Shown here: piece by piece, positions 42,008 through 51,107 of the stretch
Layout of the letters: each line of letters opens with the position of its first letter
Position numbering within the stretch: position 1 is the stretch's first letter
NCBI GenBank assembly: GCA_964586595.1
Contig: CAZPHB010000009.1
Span: forward strand, 41,634-105,633
DNA from: REEB481 sp964586595
GTDB taxonomy: Bacteria > Bacteroidota > Bacteroidia > NS11-12g > UBA955
Direction: 5' to 3'
DNA: 64,000 nt
The notes under the pieces: generated by a model
Databases searched by the model: none
What the model saw: only the letters and a program-made list of their open reading frames with translations
Told to the model about the DNA's origin: nothing
Made by a program: the position numbers and the translations under genes

Positions 42008-43033
42008 ATGAAACATTCCGGTTTTACCACCCTTGAACAGTTTATCGTGGATCAGCAGGCATTGTACAAGGATGCCAAAGGTTCCTTAAGTAAGATTTTC
42101 AGAGCTCTTGAGCTTGCGGCAAAGATTGTAAACCGCGATGTGCGTAAGGCCGGGCTTGTTGATATCCTTGGAAATAACGGAACCAGCAATATTCAGGGTG
42201 AAGAGCAAAAGAAGCTGGATGTATTAGCCAATGAAGTGTTCATCAATGCCTTGGCTCGTTGTGGGGAAGTTTGCGCCGTGGTAAGCGAAGAAGACGACGA
42301 TGTTACCTGGATTCCTCAGTCGGCAGACCAGAAATACATCATTACCATCGATCCGTTGGATGGAAGCAGCAACATTGATGTGAATGCCAGCATCGGCACC
42401 ATTTTTTCCATTTACCGGCGCAACGACAGCAGCAAAGCGCCCGTTTTGGAAGATTGTTTGCAGATGGGCAAGCACCAGGTGGCTTCCGGCTATTTCATTT
42501 ATGGAAGTTCCACCATGTTGGTTTACACCACAGGTGTAGGCGTGAATGGTTTTACACTGGATGACGGAATTCAGGAATTTTGTTTATCACATCCCGACAT
42601 CCGCATTCCTGAAAGTGGCAAAATCTTTTCTGTAAATGAAGGGAACTACGCTGATTTTCCTGAAGGGGTGAAGGCGTACATCAATTACTGCAAGGAGCAC
42701 GACAAACCAAGCAACCGTCCTTATGGTGCCCGGTATATTGGCAGTTTGATTGCCGATTTCCACCGCAACCTGCTCAAAGGAGGAATTTTTATCTATCCTC
42801 CCACGGCAAAGGCCCCGAATGGCAAGCTGCGTTTGGTATATGAATGCAATGCAATGGCCTTTATTGTAGAACAGGCTGGTGGTAAGGCATCTACAGGTTC
42901 CAAACGCGTGATGGAAGTACAACCTACGGAACTGCACCAGCGCGTTCCTTTGTTCATTGGTTCGGTGAACATGGTAGATCAGGCACTGAAGCTGTTGCAA
43001 CAGCCACTCAATGCCTCAGCACCTCACGGATAA
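42008..43033 (+). CDS. fbp: Class I fructose-1,6-bisphosphatase
   Basis: Key gluconeogenic enzyme hydrolysing fructose-1,6-bisphosphate. The 341 residues carry the metal-binding class I motifs: VVSEEDDD (Glu pair), TIDPLDGSSNID, RYIGSLIADFHRNLLKGGIF and YPPTAKAPNGKLRLVYECN, then AFIVEQAGGKAS. Length is normal. ATG 42008 is chosen because it follows the promoter element and gives a standard N-terminus. Its 3' end overlaps the convergent recO by 26 nt. Confidence 0.97.
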   Translation: MKHSGFTTLEQFIVDQQALYKDAKGSLSKIFRALELAAKIVNRDVRKAGLVDILGNNGTSNIQGEEQKKLDVLANEVFINALARCGEVCAVVSEEDDDVTWIPQSADQKYIITIDPLDGSSNIDVNASIGTIFSIYRRNDSSKAPVLEDCLQMGKHQVASGYFIYGSSTMLVYTTGVGVNGFTLDDGIQEFCLSHPDIRIPESGKIFSVNEGNYADFPEGVKAYINYCKEHDKPSNRPYGARYIGSLIADFHRNLLKGGIFIYPPTAKAPNGKLRLVYECNAMAFIVEQAGGKASTGSKRVMEVQPTELHQRVPLFIGSVNMVDQALKLLQQPLNASAPHG

Positions 43034-43733
43034 TTTCCACGCTTTTTAACCTTTTGCCGTGCAGCAGGTGTTGTTCGCAAAACACCTGCATTTGATCGAA
43101 GGTTTCTGTGCGCACTTCGGCAGTACTTTCAAGTGCTGTCAGTGCTTCAAGTTCTGTTTGCATTAATTGTTTCGCCAGATGACAGCCCTGCAAACCCAGG
43201 AAACGTGCGCGTTCAATCAATGTTTCTTCCTGAATCATGTTTCCGGAATTTGGGTCGAATCCTATGGTATGCTGACCAAAATGCAGGTGAGGTGCCACAC
43301 CTTGGTTTTTCAACAGGGTCAACAGAAACCACAAGGGCAAAAGGGTGCAATTTTCAGCCTGGTTTAAGTGATTGTAATAAGCTTCCAGCGCGCCGTACAG
43401 GGAAGGGTCGGCGGCCCGTTCCTCCAGCAATAGATTGAGCAATTCTGCACAGAACAGCAATACCTGTACTTTGATGGGATCCTGAAACAACAGCGCATAG
43501 AATCCGGAGGCCTGAATCTCTTTTACCCGCAACAAGCTGGAATATCCTCCAGGATAATAAACCAGGGAAACATGATTCATCAGTTGACTGCGCGGGGCAT
43601 TACTGCCTTGTTTCCGCTGCATGCCATGCACCATAAAACTCATCAGTCCTTCTTCTCGTGTAAATACCCGCAGGATGGCGCTGTTGTCGCCATACGGAAT
43701 TTTTCGAATGATGAATCCTTCTGTTTTGAGCAT
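43008..43733 (-). CDS. recO: DNA repair protein RecO
   Basis: A 241-residue recombination mediator that helps load RecA on SSB-coated DNA. N-terminal OB domain: TEGFIIRKIPYGDNSAILRVFTREEG and FMVHGMQRKQG; the helical C-terminal part includes LLPLWFLLTLLKNQGVAPHL and FDPNSG. The four-cysteine zinc site of many RecO proteins is not visible, which is common in this phylum. It is a single minus-strand gene whose last 26 nt lie within fbp. Confidence 0.9.
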   Translation of the reverse strand: MLKTEGFIIRKIPYGDNSAILRVFTREEGLMSFMVHGMQRKQGSNAPRSQLMNHVSLVYYPGGYSSLLRVKEIQASGFYALLFQDPIKVQVLLFCAELLNLLLEERAADPSLYGALEAYYNHLNQAENCTLLPLWFLLTLLKNQGVAPHLHFGQHTIGFDPNSGNMIQEETLIERARFLGLQGCHLAKQLMQTELEALTALESTAEVRTETFDQMQVFCEQHLLHGKRLKSVEIIREVLRH

Positions 43734-43948
43734 CGTTTCACACGCAAAGTAACGCTTGCCATGACCATCAGGCTTTGATGTTCGAACATTTAGTCCGGAG
43801 TTTTGTTTCCTAAGGGTGTTTTCGGAAATGCTCGGTTGAATGACTCAGGCCTAACGGTGAATGTTACGCGTTTACCAAGTTTCACCTTCAGGCATGAAAC
43901 AACACGTGTTCCGATGCCATTTAATTGTTGCTTTAAAGCCATTCTTCT

Positions 43949-46498
43949 ATGAAAAGAAACCTACTGCTCATCCTCGCCCCCGCGCTACTGCTTGTATTTG
44001 CCTACAACGCATCCACCAATACCAGCGGACCCGGTGGCGGATATTCCGGCGCTCCCGGTGAAAATACCTGCAATACTTCCGGCTGTCACAATGGAACTTT
44101 GCGCACATCCGGACTGAAATGGAGTAAAATCAGGTTCATCGGCGCATTTTCAGGCAATGGATATATTCCTGATTCTACCTACACCATAACCATCACGTAC
44201 CGGGAATCGGGAAGGGCGCGTTACGGTTTTCAGATTACCTGCCTCACCGCCGCCAATGATCCGGCCGGTACCTTCACGGCCACAAATACCAGGGTGCAAC
44301 GCGCAACAACCAGTGTTTCCGGAAAAACCAGAGAGTACATCCAGCATACAAGCACAGGCTCAAGTCCGGTGGTTTCTGACAGCGTTTCCTGGAGTTTTAG
44401 CTGGAAAGCACCTGCCTCCAATTTGGGTACCCTTAAATTCTATGTGTCCTTGAACGCGGCCAACAACAATGGTCAATCCAGCGGCGACAGCATCTATACG
44501 AAGAGTTTTTCGCTTGCCCCAAGCACCTTGCTTCCGGTGGCCGACGCTACCGCAGATGTTGCCTCCTCATGCACCGGATATAAGGTTCAGTTCCGCGGCA
44601 GCGGAACCAATAGTCCGTCAGTTTATTCCTGGACCTTTGCTACCGGAACACCCAACAATTCAAGCAGTCAGAACCCAACGGTTACCTATACGTCGGCCGG
44701 AACAAAATTGGGCATCCTCAGGGTGCGCAACAGCAAAGGCTGGAGCAGCCCCGATACCGTGCGGATCAGCGTATTGACTTCACCCTCTGCGGTGATTGGT
44801 GGCCCCAATAACGTAAGCATTTGTCCGGGTGACAGCCTGAGGCTTACCGCAAATACAGTTCCCGGAGCTTCTTACTTCTGGCCTGTGCTCAACAAAAGTG
44901 GTGTTTCCGTTTTTGTGAACGACAGCGGAAGCTATGTAGTGCGTGTTACAGCCAATAATTCCTGTACGGCAACATCTCAGCCGGTGAAGGTGATTTGGCA
45001 TCCGGTTTCTCAGGCAGCATTGTCGTTGTCTGCCGACTCGCTGTGCAGCAGTGATGTACTCACGCTTACCGCAAGTGATGCGCTTGCAGATTCATTTCTT
45101 TTTTTCAGGAATGGGAAACTGCTTGCTGTTCAAAAAAGCAATTCATTCAATGATGCACGCCCGGTGAATAATGCCATTTATACGGTGCGCAGCAAATCAG
45201 CAAACGCATGTCTTGGACCGCTTTCCACGGCTAAATCTGTTTTTGTGCAGGAGCGTCTTTCGCCATTGGCACCGGCATTAAGGGTGCAACAATCGGACAG
45301 GCTTGGCTTTGTATGGAACAGGCAAGGAGCCGCACTCGGAGTTGAAGTAAGTGCCGATTCAGGAAAAACATGGAAGGCAGCCGATTCCGACAGCAGTCAT
45401 TTGTTCACAGGTTTACAGGCCGCTTCTGATTACCGCTTTTTCTTCAGAAGCATCAATCCTGCGCCATGCGGTCCTACCGATACTGCTGTGGTAGCTTCCA
45501 CACCGGGTTGTGGTGGTCGCGTCATCACCGTGCAGCACGCTGATTCGGTGTGTTTGGGTGCCGAAACCCAAGTTGTCATTCGCGGGCTTGCCGGCGCACG
45601 TTACAGCACCAGTTTGGGCGGCCCGTTCAGCAAGGATACCATCTATACCCTGAAGCCTACCGCTACCGGACTTATTCGTTTGGTGGTGAAAGACAGTTTC
45701 GATCTGGCTTGTCCCGATTTTCAACGGTCCTTTACCATCAGGGTGGATGTTCCGCCTGCGTTGACGGTGAATTACGACCGAAATCCCGGGGCATTGTGCG
45801 CCGGTGATACCCTGCGTTATTCGGTAAGTTCCGGATTTGCCAGCTACCTCACGCGCATCAATGGGGTCATCCTTGGTACAGAAACAAAAACGAGCCTGGA
45901 ATTACTTCCTGCGGCAGCAAAGAGTGGCGATTCGCTCATGGTTTCTGGACGTTTGGGCGCCTGTTTGGTGCAGGCACCGGCCGTGAAACTGGTTTATCGT
46001 GCCCTGCCCAATCCCCGATTTGTGGCCAATGGCGTTGTTGCGTTCCAGTTTAGCCCCGCGGATACCACACTTGCCAAGTATTTCTGGGATTTTGGAGACG
46101 GAAACACATCTTCTGCCAAAAAGCCAAATCATACCTATGGTGCAGCCTGGTACAACAGTACAGTGCGCACGGAGTTGCGCGTGTCTGATTCGATCGGATG
46201 TACTTCCGGCGATACACTGAGCATCTATGTTGCAGGCCCTGACGGGTTGACGGAGGCAAATGCCGCCGGCATAAGCGTATATCCCGTCCCCGCAGGAAAG
46301 GAACTGTTCATACAATCGGAAAGGCATGCGTTGTTGGGCGTAAGCCTGAACAGCATGCAGGGAAGTGTGGTTAGGTCATGGAATCATAAAACTGCGCTGC
46401 TCCGCATGCCGCTCGAAGGGTTGAAACCCGGTAATTACGTATTGTTGATCCGCACGGAAGCCGGCAACTTCTACCGCTCCGTGGTGATTGCCGATTAA
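43949..46498 (+). CDS. T9SS-secreted protein with reelin/choice-of-anchor-V-like and PKD domains
   Basis: 849 residues: signal peptide MKRNLLLILAPALLLVFAYN; then GPGGGYSGAPGENTCNTSGCHNG, the start of a 'choice-of-anchor V' (reelin-like) domain to ~190, in which C41-x4-C46-H47 resembles a heme-c site; a PKD domain (~205-270); Ig-like repeats (~275-640); a second PKD with FWDFGDGNTSSAKKPNHTY (~700-755); and a C-terminal T9SS sorting domain (ISVYPVPAGKELFIQS to the end). Surface or secreted, function unknown. The 215-nt region before it holds no other gene. Confidence 0.88.
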   Translation: MKRNLLLILAPALLLVFAYNASTNTSGPGGGYSGAPGENTCNTSGCHNGTLRTSGLKWSKIRFIGAFSGNGYIPDSTYTITITYRESGRARYGFQITCLTAANDPAGTFTATNTRVQRATTSVSGKTREYIQHTSTGSSPVVSDSVSWSFSWKAPASNLGTLKFYVSLNAANNNGQSSGDSIYTKSFSLAPSTLLPVADATADVASSCTGYKVQFRGSGTNSPSVYSWTFATGTPNNSSSQNPTVTYTSAGTKLGILRVRNSKGWSSPDTVRISVLTSPSAVIGGPNNVSICPGDSLRLTANTVPGASYFWPVLNKSGVSVFVNDSGSYVVRVTANNSCTATSQPVKVIWHPVSQAALSLSADSLCSSDVLTLTASDALADSFLFFRNGKLLAVQKSNSFNDARPVNNAIYTVRSKSANACLGPLSTAKSVFVQERLSPLAPALRVQQSDRLGFVWNRQGAALGVEVSADSGKTWKAADSDSSHLFTGLQAASDYRFFFRSINPAPCGPTDTAVVASTPGCGGRVITVQHADSVCLGAETQVVIRGLAGARYSTSLGGPFSKDTIYTLKPTATGLIRLVVKDSFDLACPDFQRSFTIRVDVPPALTVNYDRNPGALCAGDTLRYSVSSGFASYLTRINGVILGTETKTSLELLPAAAKSGDSLMVSGRLGACLVQAPAVKLVYRALPNPRFVANGVVAFQFSPADTTLAKYFWDFGDGNTSSAKKPNHTYGAAWYNSTVRTELRVSDSIGCTSGDTLSIYVAGPDGLTEANAAGISVYPVPAGKELFIQSERHALLGVSLNSMQGSVVRSWNHKTALLRMPLEGLKPGNYVLLIRTEAGNFYRSVVIAD

Positions 46499-46500
46499 AC

Positions 46501-47067
46501 CTAAAGCAAACGGCGGGACAGGATTTCCCGAACCAGATGATACACCTGCATGGGCGTATGCCTGCGCCAGTTCATTTCGTCCAGGTCGCCGCCGAAGTTC
46601 AGGTAATAGTCGATGCTGCTGCTGCGAAATTCTTCAAGCACATGCTCGCGGAAATTCAGCAGTGCAATCCAACCGTCTTCCACATCCTGATACCATTCCT
46701 CATAATAGCAGTCGTCGCTGGAGTGGAAGTTCATCACGTTTTCACCAATCAGGATGAATTTATCAATGCCTTCTTCCATCAGCGGCTCAATCACTTCACG
46801 CTTTAAGGTCATCACGTCGTTGTAGATGGCGTCGTTCCATTCGCCAATCATTTCAATGATGGCAAACCGATGTTCGTAATCGGCGTAGAGGATTTTCAGG
46901 TACAAGGTCTGAGCGCCAAATTCATCCCATTGCGGGTGAATCAGGTGGTTGTAAATGCGGTTGCTGAACACAAACTCACTGTATTCCCTTTGATAAAAGG
47001 GACTTCGCTCATCCTCACTGGCATTGTAGAGGTGCTGCCACAAATAAAACGGTTCAATTGCGTGCAC
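46501..47067 (-). CDS. Conserved protein of unknown function, acidic and aromatic-rich
   Basis: 188 residues with no signal peptide and no membrane helix. Rich in acidic and aromatic residues (FYLWQHLYNASEDERSPFYQ, then IGEWNDAIYNDVMTLKREVI and WYQDVEDGWIALLNFREHV). I recognise it only as the kind of protein found across Bacteroidota without a known function. The start is GTG 47067; an exact -7 element (TAATTTTG) ends 4 nt upstream, so the mRNA may be leaderless. Convergent with the secreted protein gene (2 nt gap) and divergent from the flippase. Confidence 0.75.
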   Translation of the reverse strand: MHAIEPFYLWQHLYNASEDERSPFYQREYSEFVFSNRIYNHLIHPQWDEFGAQTLYLKILYADYEHRFAIIEMIGEWNDAIYNDVMTLKREVIEPLMEEGIDKFILIGENVMNFHSSDDCYYEEWYQDVEDGWIALLNFREHVLEEFRSSSIDYYLNFGGDLDEMNWRRHTPMQVYHLVREILSRRLL

Positions 47068-47071
47068 CGCA

Positions 47072-47079
47072 CAAAATTA
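47072..47079 (-). promoter_or_regulatory. Putative -7 promoter element TAATTTTG
   Basis: Exact TAnnTTTG match on the minus strand, 4 nt from the GTG of the 188-residue protein. Same sequence and spacing as the mscS element at 18093. Confidence 0.45.
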
Positions 47080-47123
47080 CGCCATGAAAGGCTGGAGTTT
47101 TTGTATCATCGCAGCGGCAACCC

Positions 47124-48581
47124 GTGATTCAACAGAAATTTCTCAAGGACCTTTTTTGGCTGCAGTTGTTCAACTGGCTCATCAAGCCGTTTTGGATCTT
47201 GGTGTTGGAGAATACGGTGCAAAACAGGCTGGGGGAGTCTGTTTATGGGGCGTATTTCATCGTATTCAATTTCAGCCTGTTGTTTACCATGCTCATGGAT
47301 TTGGGCATGAACAGTTTCATCACCCGTGAGTTGGCTGCGGGCCGGGCACCGGGCCAGCTCTGGAAATCCGGATTTTCCGTGAAGTTGCTGCTCAGTATGG
47401 CGTATGTGTTGATTACCATGCTGGTGGCATGGAGTCAACAATTACCCCTGTTGCTGCTCGGAATTGTAGTGGTCAACCAGTTGTTGCTGCAGTGGATTTT
47501 AATGTTTCGTGCCTTTTTGCAGGGAAGCGGAGCAAGTCGGGCAGATGCTTGGTTTTCGGTGCTCGACCGGGTGGTTGCTATTTTTTTGTGCTTGCTGTTG
47601 CTCCAAGGTTCCTGGTTTGCAGGGGAGGAAGGGCTTATATGGTTTGGATTAAGTCAAACCGGAGGCTACCTGTTGGCCTTGTTCTTGATTGCCATCAATG
47701 TACGGCGCAGGATTTTGTTGCCTGACGCGGCGATGAAGCAATCGCTCCGGCAGCCGCTCAACATGACATCGGTGCTGCGCAGCAGCCTGGGTTACGCACT
47801 CTTGGCTTTGCTGATGGTTGGCTTCACGCGTATTGATGCGCTGATGCTGCAGATGCTGCGCGACGATGGCGCCTTGCAGGCAGGTATCTACGCCCGCGGC
47901 TTCCGCCTGCTTGATGCCGGACTGATTTTCCCCATTTTGATGTCCACTTTGCTCTTGCCCGGCTTTACCGCGCATGCAACGCATCGGGATGAACTTGCTT
48001 CACTGGCAAAAACGGGGGCTGTGGTGATGTTATTGGTGGCCATTCCGGCTGCATTGATAGGATTTGCTTATTCCGGTGAACTCATGCAATTGCTCAACCC
48101 CCGTGGGAGCGAAGCCCGAAATCTGGCAGCTTCGGTTTTGGGCTGGCTGATGCTGGCCTATGTGCCCATGAGCCTGGTGTATGTTTTCGGAACCTTGCTT
48201 ACCGCCCTGAAGCAGTTGCGCCTGCTGAACATCATCGCCATGTGTGCGCTTGGATGCAACATCTTGCTGAATGTGTTGCTGATTCCCGAATTCGGGGCCT
48301 TGGGTACGGCGTGGTCGGCCGGCACAACCCAGGCCGTGTTTTGCCTTTCTTGTTTATGGTTTTCCCGCAAGTATCTGGAAAGCAGCAGCGCATTTCCGGT
48401 GGTGAACATCCTGATTCTGACAGGCATAGCGGCCGCATTGTGCTACGCCGCAGCATGGTTGGGCGCGCCTTGGTATGTTCAGGTTGGGGTAGGTTTGAGC
48501 ATCTGGGTTACGGGCATTGCCAGCGGACAGGTACATCCCGATTTGCATTTGCGACACATCCTTTCCGGCAGGACGGCCTGA
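47124..48581 (+). CDS. Polysaccharide flippase (Wzx/MATE-like)
   Basis: A 485-residue membrane protein with about 12-14 helices and no signal peptide. The N-terminus FLKDLFWLQLFNWLIKPFWI and LGESVYGAYFIVFNFSLLFTM, then MDLGMNSFITRELAAG, are typical of the oligosaccharide flippase (RfbX/polysaccharide synthase) group. It would flip undecaprenyl-linked sugar units across the inner membrane. Start GTG 47124. Downstream lie the chain-length protein and the polymerase-like gene, forming a Wzx-Wzz-Wzy set without glycosyltransferases nearby. Confidence 0.88.
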   Translation: MIQQKFLKDLFWLQLFNWLIKPFWILVLENTVQNRLGESVYGAYFIVFNFSLLFTMLMDLGMNSFITRELAAGRAPGQLWKSGFSVKLLLSMAYVLITMLVAWSQQLPLLLLGIVVVNQLLLQWILMFRAFLQGSGASRADAWFSVLDRVVAIFLCLLLLQGSWFAGEEGLIWFGLSQTGGYLLALFLIAINVRRRILLPDAAMKQSLRQPLNMTSVLRSSLGYALLALLMVGFTRIDALMLQMLRDDGALQAGIYARGFRLLDAGLIFPILMSTLLLPGFTAHATHRDELASLAKTGAVVMLLVAIPAALIGFAYSGELMQLLNPRGSEARNLAASVLGWLMLAYVPMSLVYVFGTLLTALKQLRLLNIIAMCALGCNILLNVLLIPEFGALGTAWSAGTTQAVFCLSCLWFSRKYLESSSAFPVVNILILTGIAAALCYAAAWLGAPWYVQVGVGLSIWVTGIASGQVHPDLHLRHILSGRTA

Positions 48582-48624
48582 AGCCTGAAATAAAGCAGTA
48601 TTTTCGCCGTTTCTATAACACTCC

Positions 48625-49656
48625 ATGGAAATGCGTGAATACCGGCCGCTTTCGGCACTCGATGTTGTGGACTTCTTCTGGCGCTGGCGCAAATGGCTCA
48701 TTGGCGTTACCCTGATTTCGGGACTTGCAGGATTGATTGCTTCGCTTCCTGTTTTTATGAAGCCCAAGTACAAGTCCACTCATGTTTTTTATCCTTCAAA
48801 AAATGCTTCTATCGCGGATGCGCTGTTGCAGGATGCCAATCAAAGGCAGAAAGATCCGCTTGAATTTGGAGAAGAAGAACAGGCCGAACAGGCACTTCAG
48901 GTATTGCAATCATCAGAACTGATGAGTCGTTTGGTGCGCAACTTCAACCTGATGAAGCACTACAATATTGATCCGGCGACAGAAGCGTATCCCCAAACGG
49001 CCTTGCAGGCGAAAATCGACGAGAATATTTCCTTCAGCAGAACGCGGTATCTGTCCATCAAAATTGATGTACTGGATGAAGATGCGGAGATGGCAGCTCG
49101 CATTGCCAATGGCATTGCCGCGCTGTATGATTCTGTGAAAACGGAAATTCAACAACAGATAGCCGTTCCCGCGCTGAAAATTGTGGAGCGCAACCTGCAA
49201 ACCAAGCAGGCGCAAATTGCCAGCATCCGCGACGAAATGCGCAAGCTCGGCGAGTTGGGCATCACCAACTACGAAGAACAGAGCCGTGCCATCGCCGAAG
49301 AAATTTACAAAGCGCAGGCCGCAGGCCGCAACGATAAAGTTAAAGAATTGTTGGAAGACCAGAAAAACCTGGCACAAAATGGCGGTGCGTGGATGAGTTT
49401 GAATGAAAAAATCAAGCTGGAAGAAGAGAAGGAGAGCGACATCAATGCCATGTATGAGAAAAGGAAAATTGATGTACAGGAAAAGTTATCGCACAAATTC
49501 ACGGTAAGTGCCGCAGTGAAAGCCGAGCGTAAGGCCTGGCCCGTGCGCCGCCTCATCGTACTGCTTTCCATGCTGGCAGGTTTTGGGTTCTGTACCGTAA
49601 CCCTTCTGGTGTTGGATTTTTACCGTTTTAGAACGCAGCACAGCAACATCCAGTGA
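48625..49656 (+). CDS. Wzz-type chain-length determinant protein
   Basis: 343 residues with the Wzz layout: two membrane helices at the ends (KWLIGVTLISGLAGLIASLPVF near 25-46; LIVLLSMLAGFGFCTVTLLVLDF near 310-332) and a periplasmic domain between them with long coiled-coil helices (~165-290: VERNLQTKQAQIASIRDEM). It sets O-antigen or exopolysaccharide length in partnership with the polymerase. No cytoplasmic tyrosine kinase domain. The stop overlaps the next gene's GTG start (GTGA). Confidence 0.88.
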   Translation: MEMREYRPLSALDVVDFFWRWRKWLIGVTLISGLAGLIASLPVFMKPKYKSTHVFYPSKNASIADALLQDANQRQKDPLEFGEEEQAEQALQVLQSSELMSRLVRNFNLMKHYNIDPATEAYPQTALQAKIDENISFSRTRYLSIKIDVLDEDAEMAARIANGIAALYDSVKTEIQQQIAVPALKIVERNLQTKQAQIASIRDEMRKLGELGITNYEEQSRAIAEEIYKAQAAGRNDKVKELLEDQKNLAQNGGAWMSLNEKIKLEEEKESDINAMYEKRKIDVQEKLSHKFTVSAAVKAERKAWPVRRLIVLLSMLAGFGFCTVTLLVLDFYRFRTQHSNIQ

Positions 49657-51107
49657 ACCCGGAATCACTCAGATCACTCAGGTGGCTGCAATGGCTGTTG
49701 CTCGCCCTGGCGGTTCTTAGTGGTGTGGGCGTTGCGTTTGGCTTGATTTGGCTTCCTTTGTTGCCCTTGGGGCTGGCCTTGCTGGTATTTGCACTGTATA
49801 GACCTGGTGCTTATTTGTTGGTGGTAGCCTCCCTGGTGCCGCTGTCCGTTGGCGTGAATGATGTTGGCGCCAATCTTGGACTTTCACTTCCTACGGAGCC
49901 GCTGATTATCCTTGCCTGTCTCATTCTTGGGGTGAAACTGTTTACCGGACTCAAAGCCGACAGGAAGCTGTTGCTGCATCCCTTGAGCATCCTGATGCTG
50001 TTGTACATCGTTTGGATGTTTGTAACGGCATTCACCAGTACCATGCCGTTGGTTTCATTCAAGAATGCGCTGGCGCGAACCTGGTTCATCATCCCGTTCT
50101 TTTTTGTATTTGCACACCTGTTCCGCAGTGCTCGTAACATCCACGTGTTCCTTACCGGGTTTGTTATATGCACGTTGATCCTGGTGCTTTATACCCTCTC
50201 GCGCCATGCGGCGGAAGGCTTTGTGCGCAGCCATTCGTATTCCATCATGTGGCCCTTTTTCCCCGACCATGGAATGTATGCAGCCTGTATTGCATTTGCC
50301 GTGCCTCCCTTGGCCATGTATGCCTTTCAGGGCGGCTGGTTTGGCATCAAACTGCACTGGCGGACCATCATTTTTGCGGTATTGCTCATCTTGCTGTTTG
50401 GCATTGTGGTTTCTTATACCCGTGCCACCTGGTTGAGTCTGGTAGCTGCAATGGCCATGCTGATGGTATTCTGGTTGCGCCTGCCATTCTGGAGCCTGCT
50501 GCTCGCATTGACCCTGGTCACAGGTTATGGCTTTTCCAAACAGGACCAGATTCTTTATGAATTGGAGCAAAACAAGCAGGGCAGTGATGACGAAATTGAA
50601 GGCCACGTAAAGTCTGTATCCAATATTTCCACAGACCCAAGCAACCTTGAACGCATCAATCGCTGGAAAAGTGCTTTGCGCATGACCGCCGCCCGCCCCA
50701 TTACCGGCTTTGGTCCGGGTACATTTGTGTTTCAATACGCACCTTTTCAGGTAAGTTCGGAATTAACCATCATCAGTACCCACAGCGGCGATTTGGGCGA
50801 TGCGCACAGTGAGTATTTTTCGCACCTGAGCGAAACCGGAATTCCGGGATTGCTGATCTATATCGCCATCTTGCTGTATGTGTCTGCGGTAGCCTTCCGC
50901 CTGGTTTATTTGAAACATGAGCCTCAGGTAAGGAGTCTTGCACTTGCGTCGTATCTGGCTTTAATTACTTATATGGTGCATGCCTTTCTGAATAATTACA
51001 GCGGTCTGGACAAGATAGCGGTTCCATTCTGGGGACTCTGTGCAGTGCTTACTGCTCTGGATGTGTACCATCGCAAGGTGGATTCCGCAGCTGAACCGAA
51101 CGTATGA
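49653..51107 (+). CDS. O-antigen ligase/polymerase family protein (Wzy/WaaL)
   Basis: A 484-residue protein with about 12 membrane helices and a large periplasmic loop (~305-385) near the C-terminus. Diagnostic parts are VVSYTRATWLSLVAAMAML, RINRWKSALRMTAARPITGFGPGTF and DAHSEYFSHLSETGIPGLLIY, as in Wzy_C/O-antigen ligase domains. It either polymerises or ligates the polysaccharide whose units the flippase exports. The GTG at 49653 overlaps the wzz stop; the 3' end overlaps the ABC permease start by ATGA. Confidence 0.9.
   Translation: MNPESLRSLRWLQWLLLALAVLSGVGVAFGLIWLPLLPLGLALLVFALYRPGAYLLVVASLVPLSVGVNDVGANLGLSLPTEPLIILACLILGVKLFTGLKADRKLLLHPLSILMLLYIVWMFVTAFTSTMPLVSFKNALARTWFIIPFFFVFAHLFRSARNIHVFLTGFVICTLILVLYTLSRHAAEGFVRSHSYSIMWPFFPDHGMYAACIAFAVPPLAMYAFQGGWFGIKLHWRTIIFAVLLILLFGIVVSYTRATWLSLVAAMAMLMVFWLRLPFWSLLLALTLVTGYGFSKQDQILYELEQNKQGSDDEIEGHVKSVSNISTDPSNLERINRWKSALRMTAARPITGFGPGTFVFQYAPFQVSSELTIISTHSGDLGDAHSEYFSHLSETGIPGLLIYIAILLYVSAVAFRLVYLKHEPQVRSLALASYLALITYMVHAFLNNYSGLDKIAVPFWGLCAVLTALDVYHRKVDSAAEPNV

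Noticed and set aside
43734..43948. Possible small gene between recO and the secreted protein
   Set aside because: Only short overlapping frames without signal, motif or promoter support.
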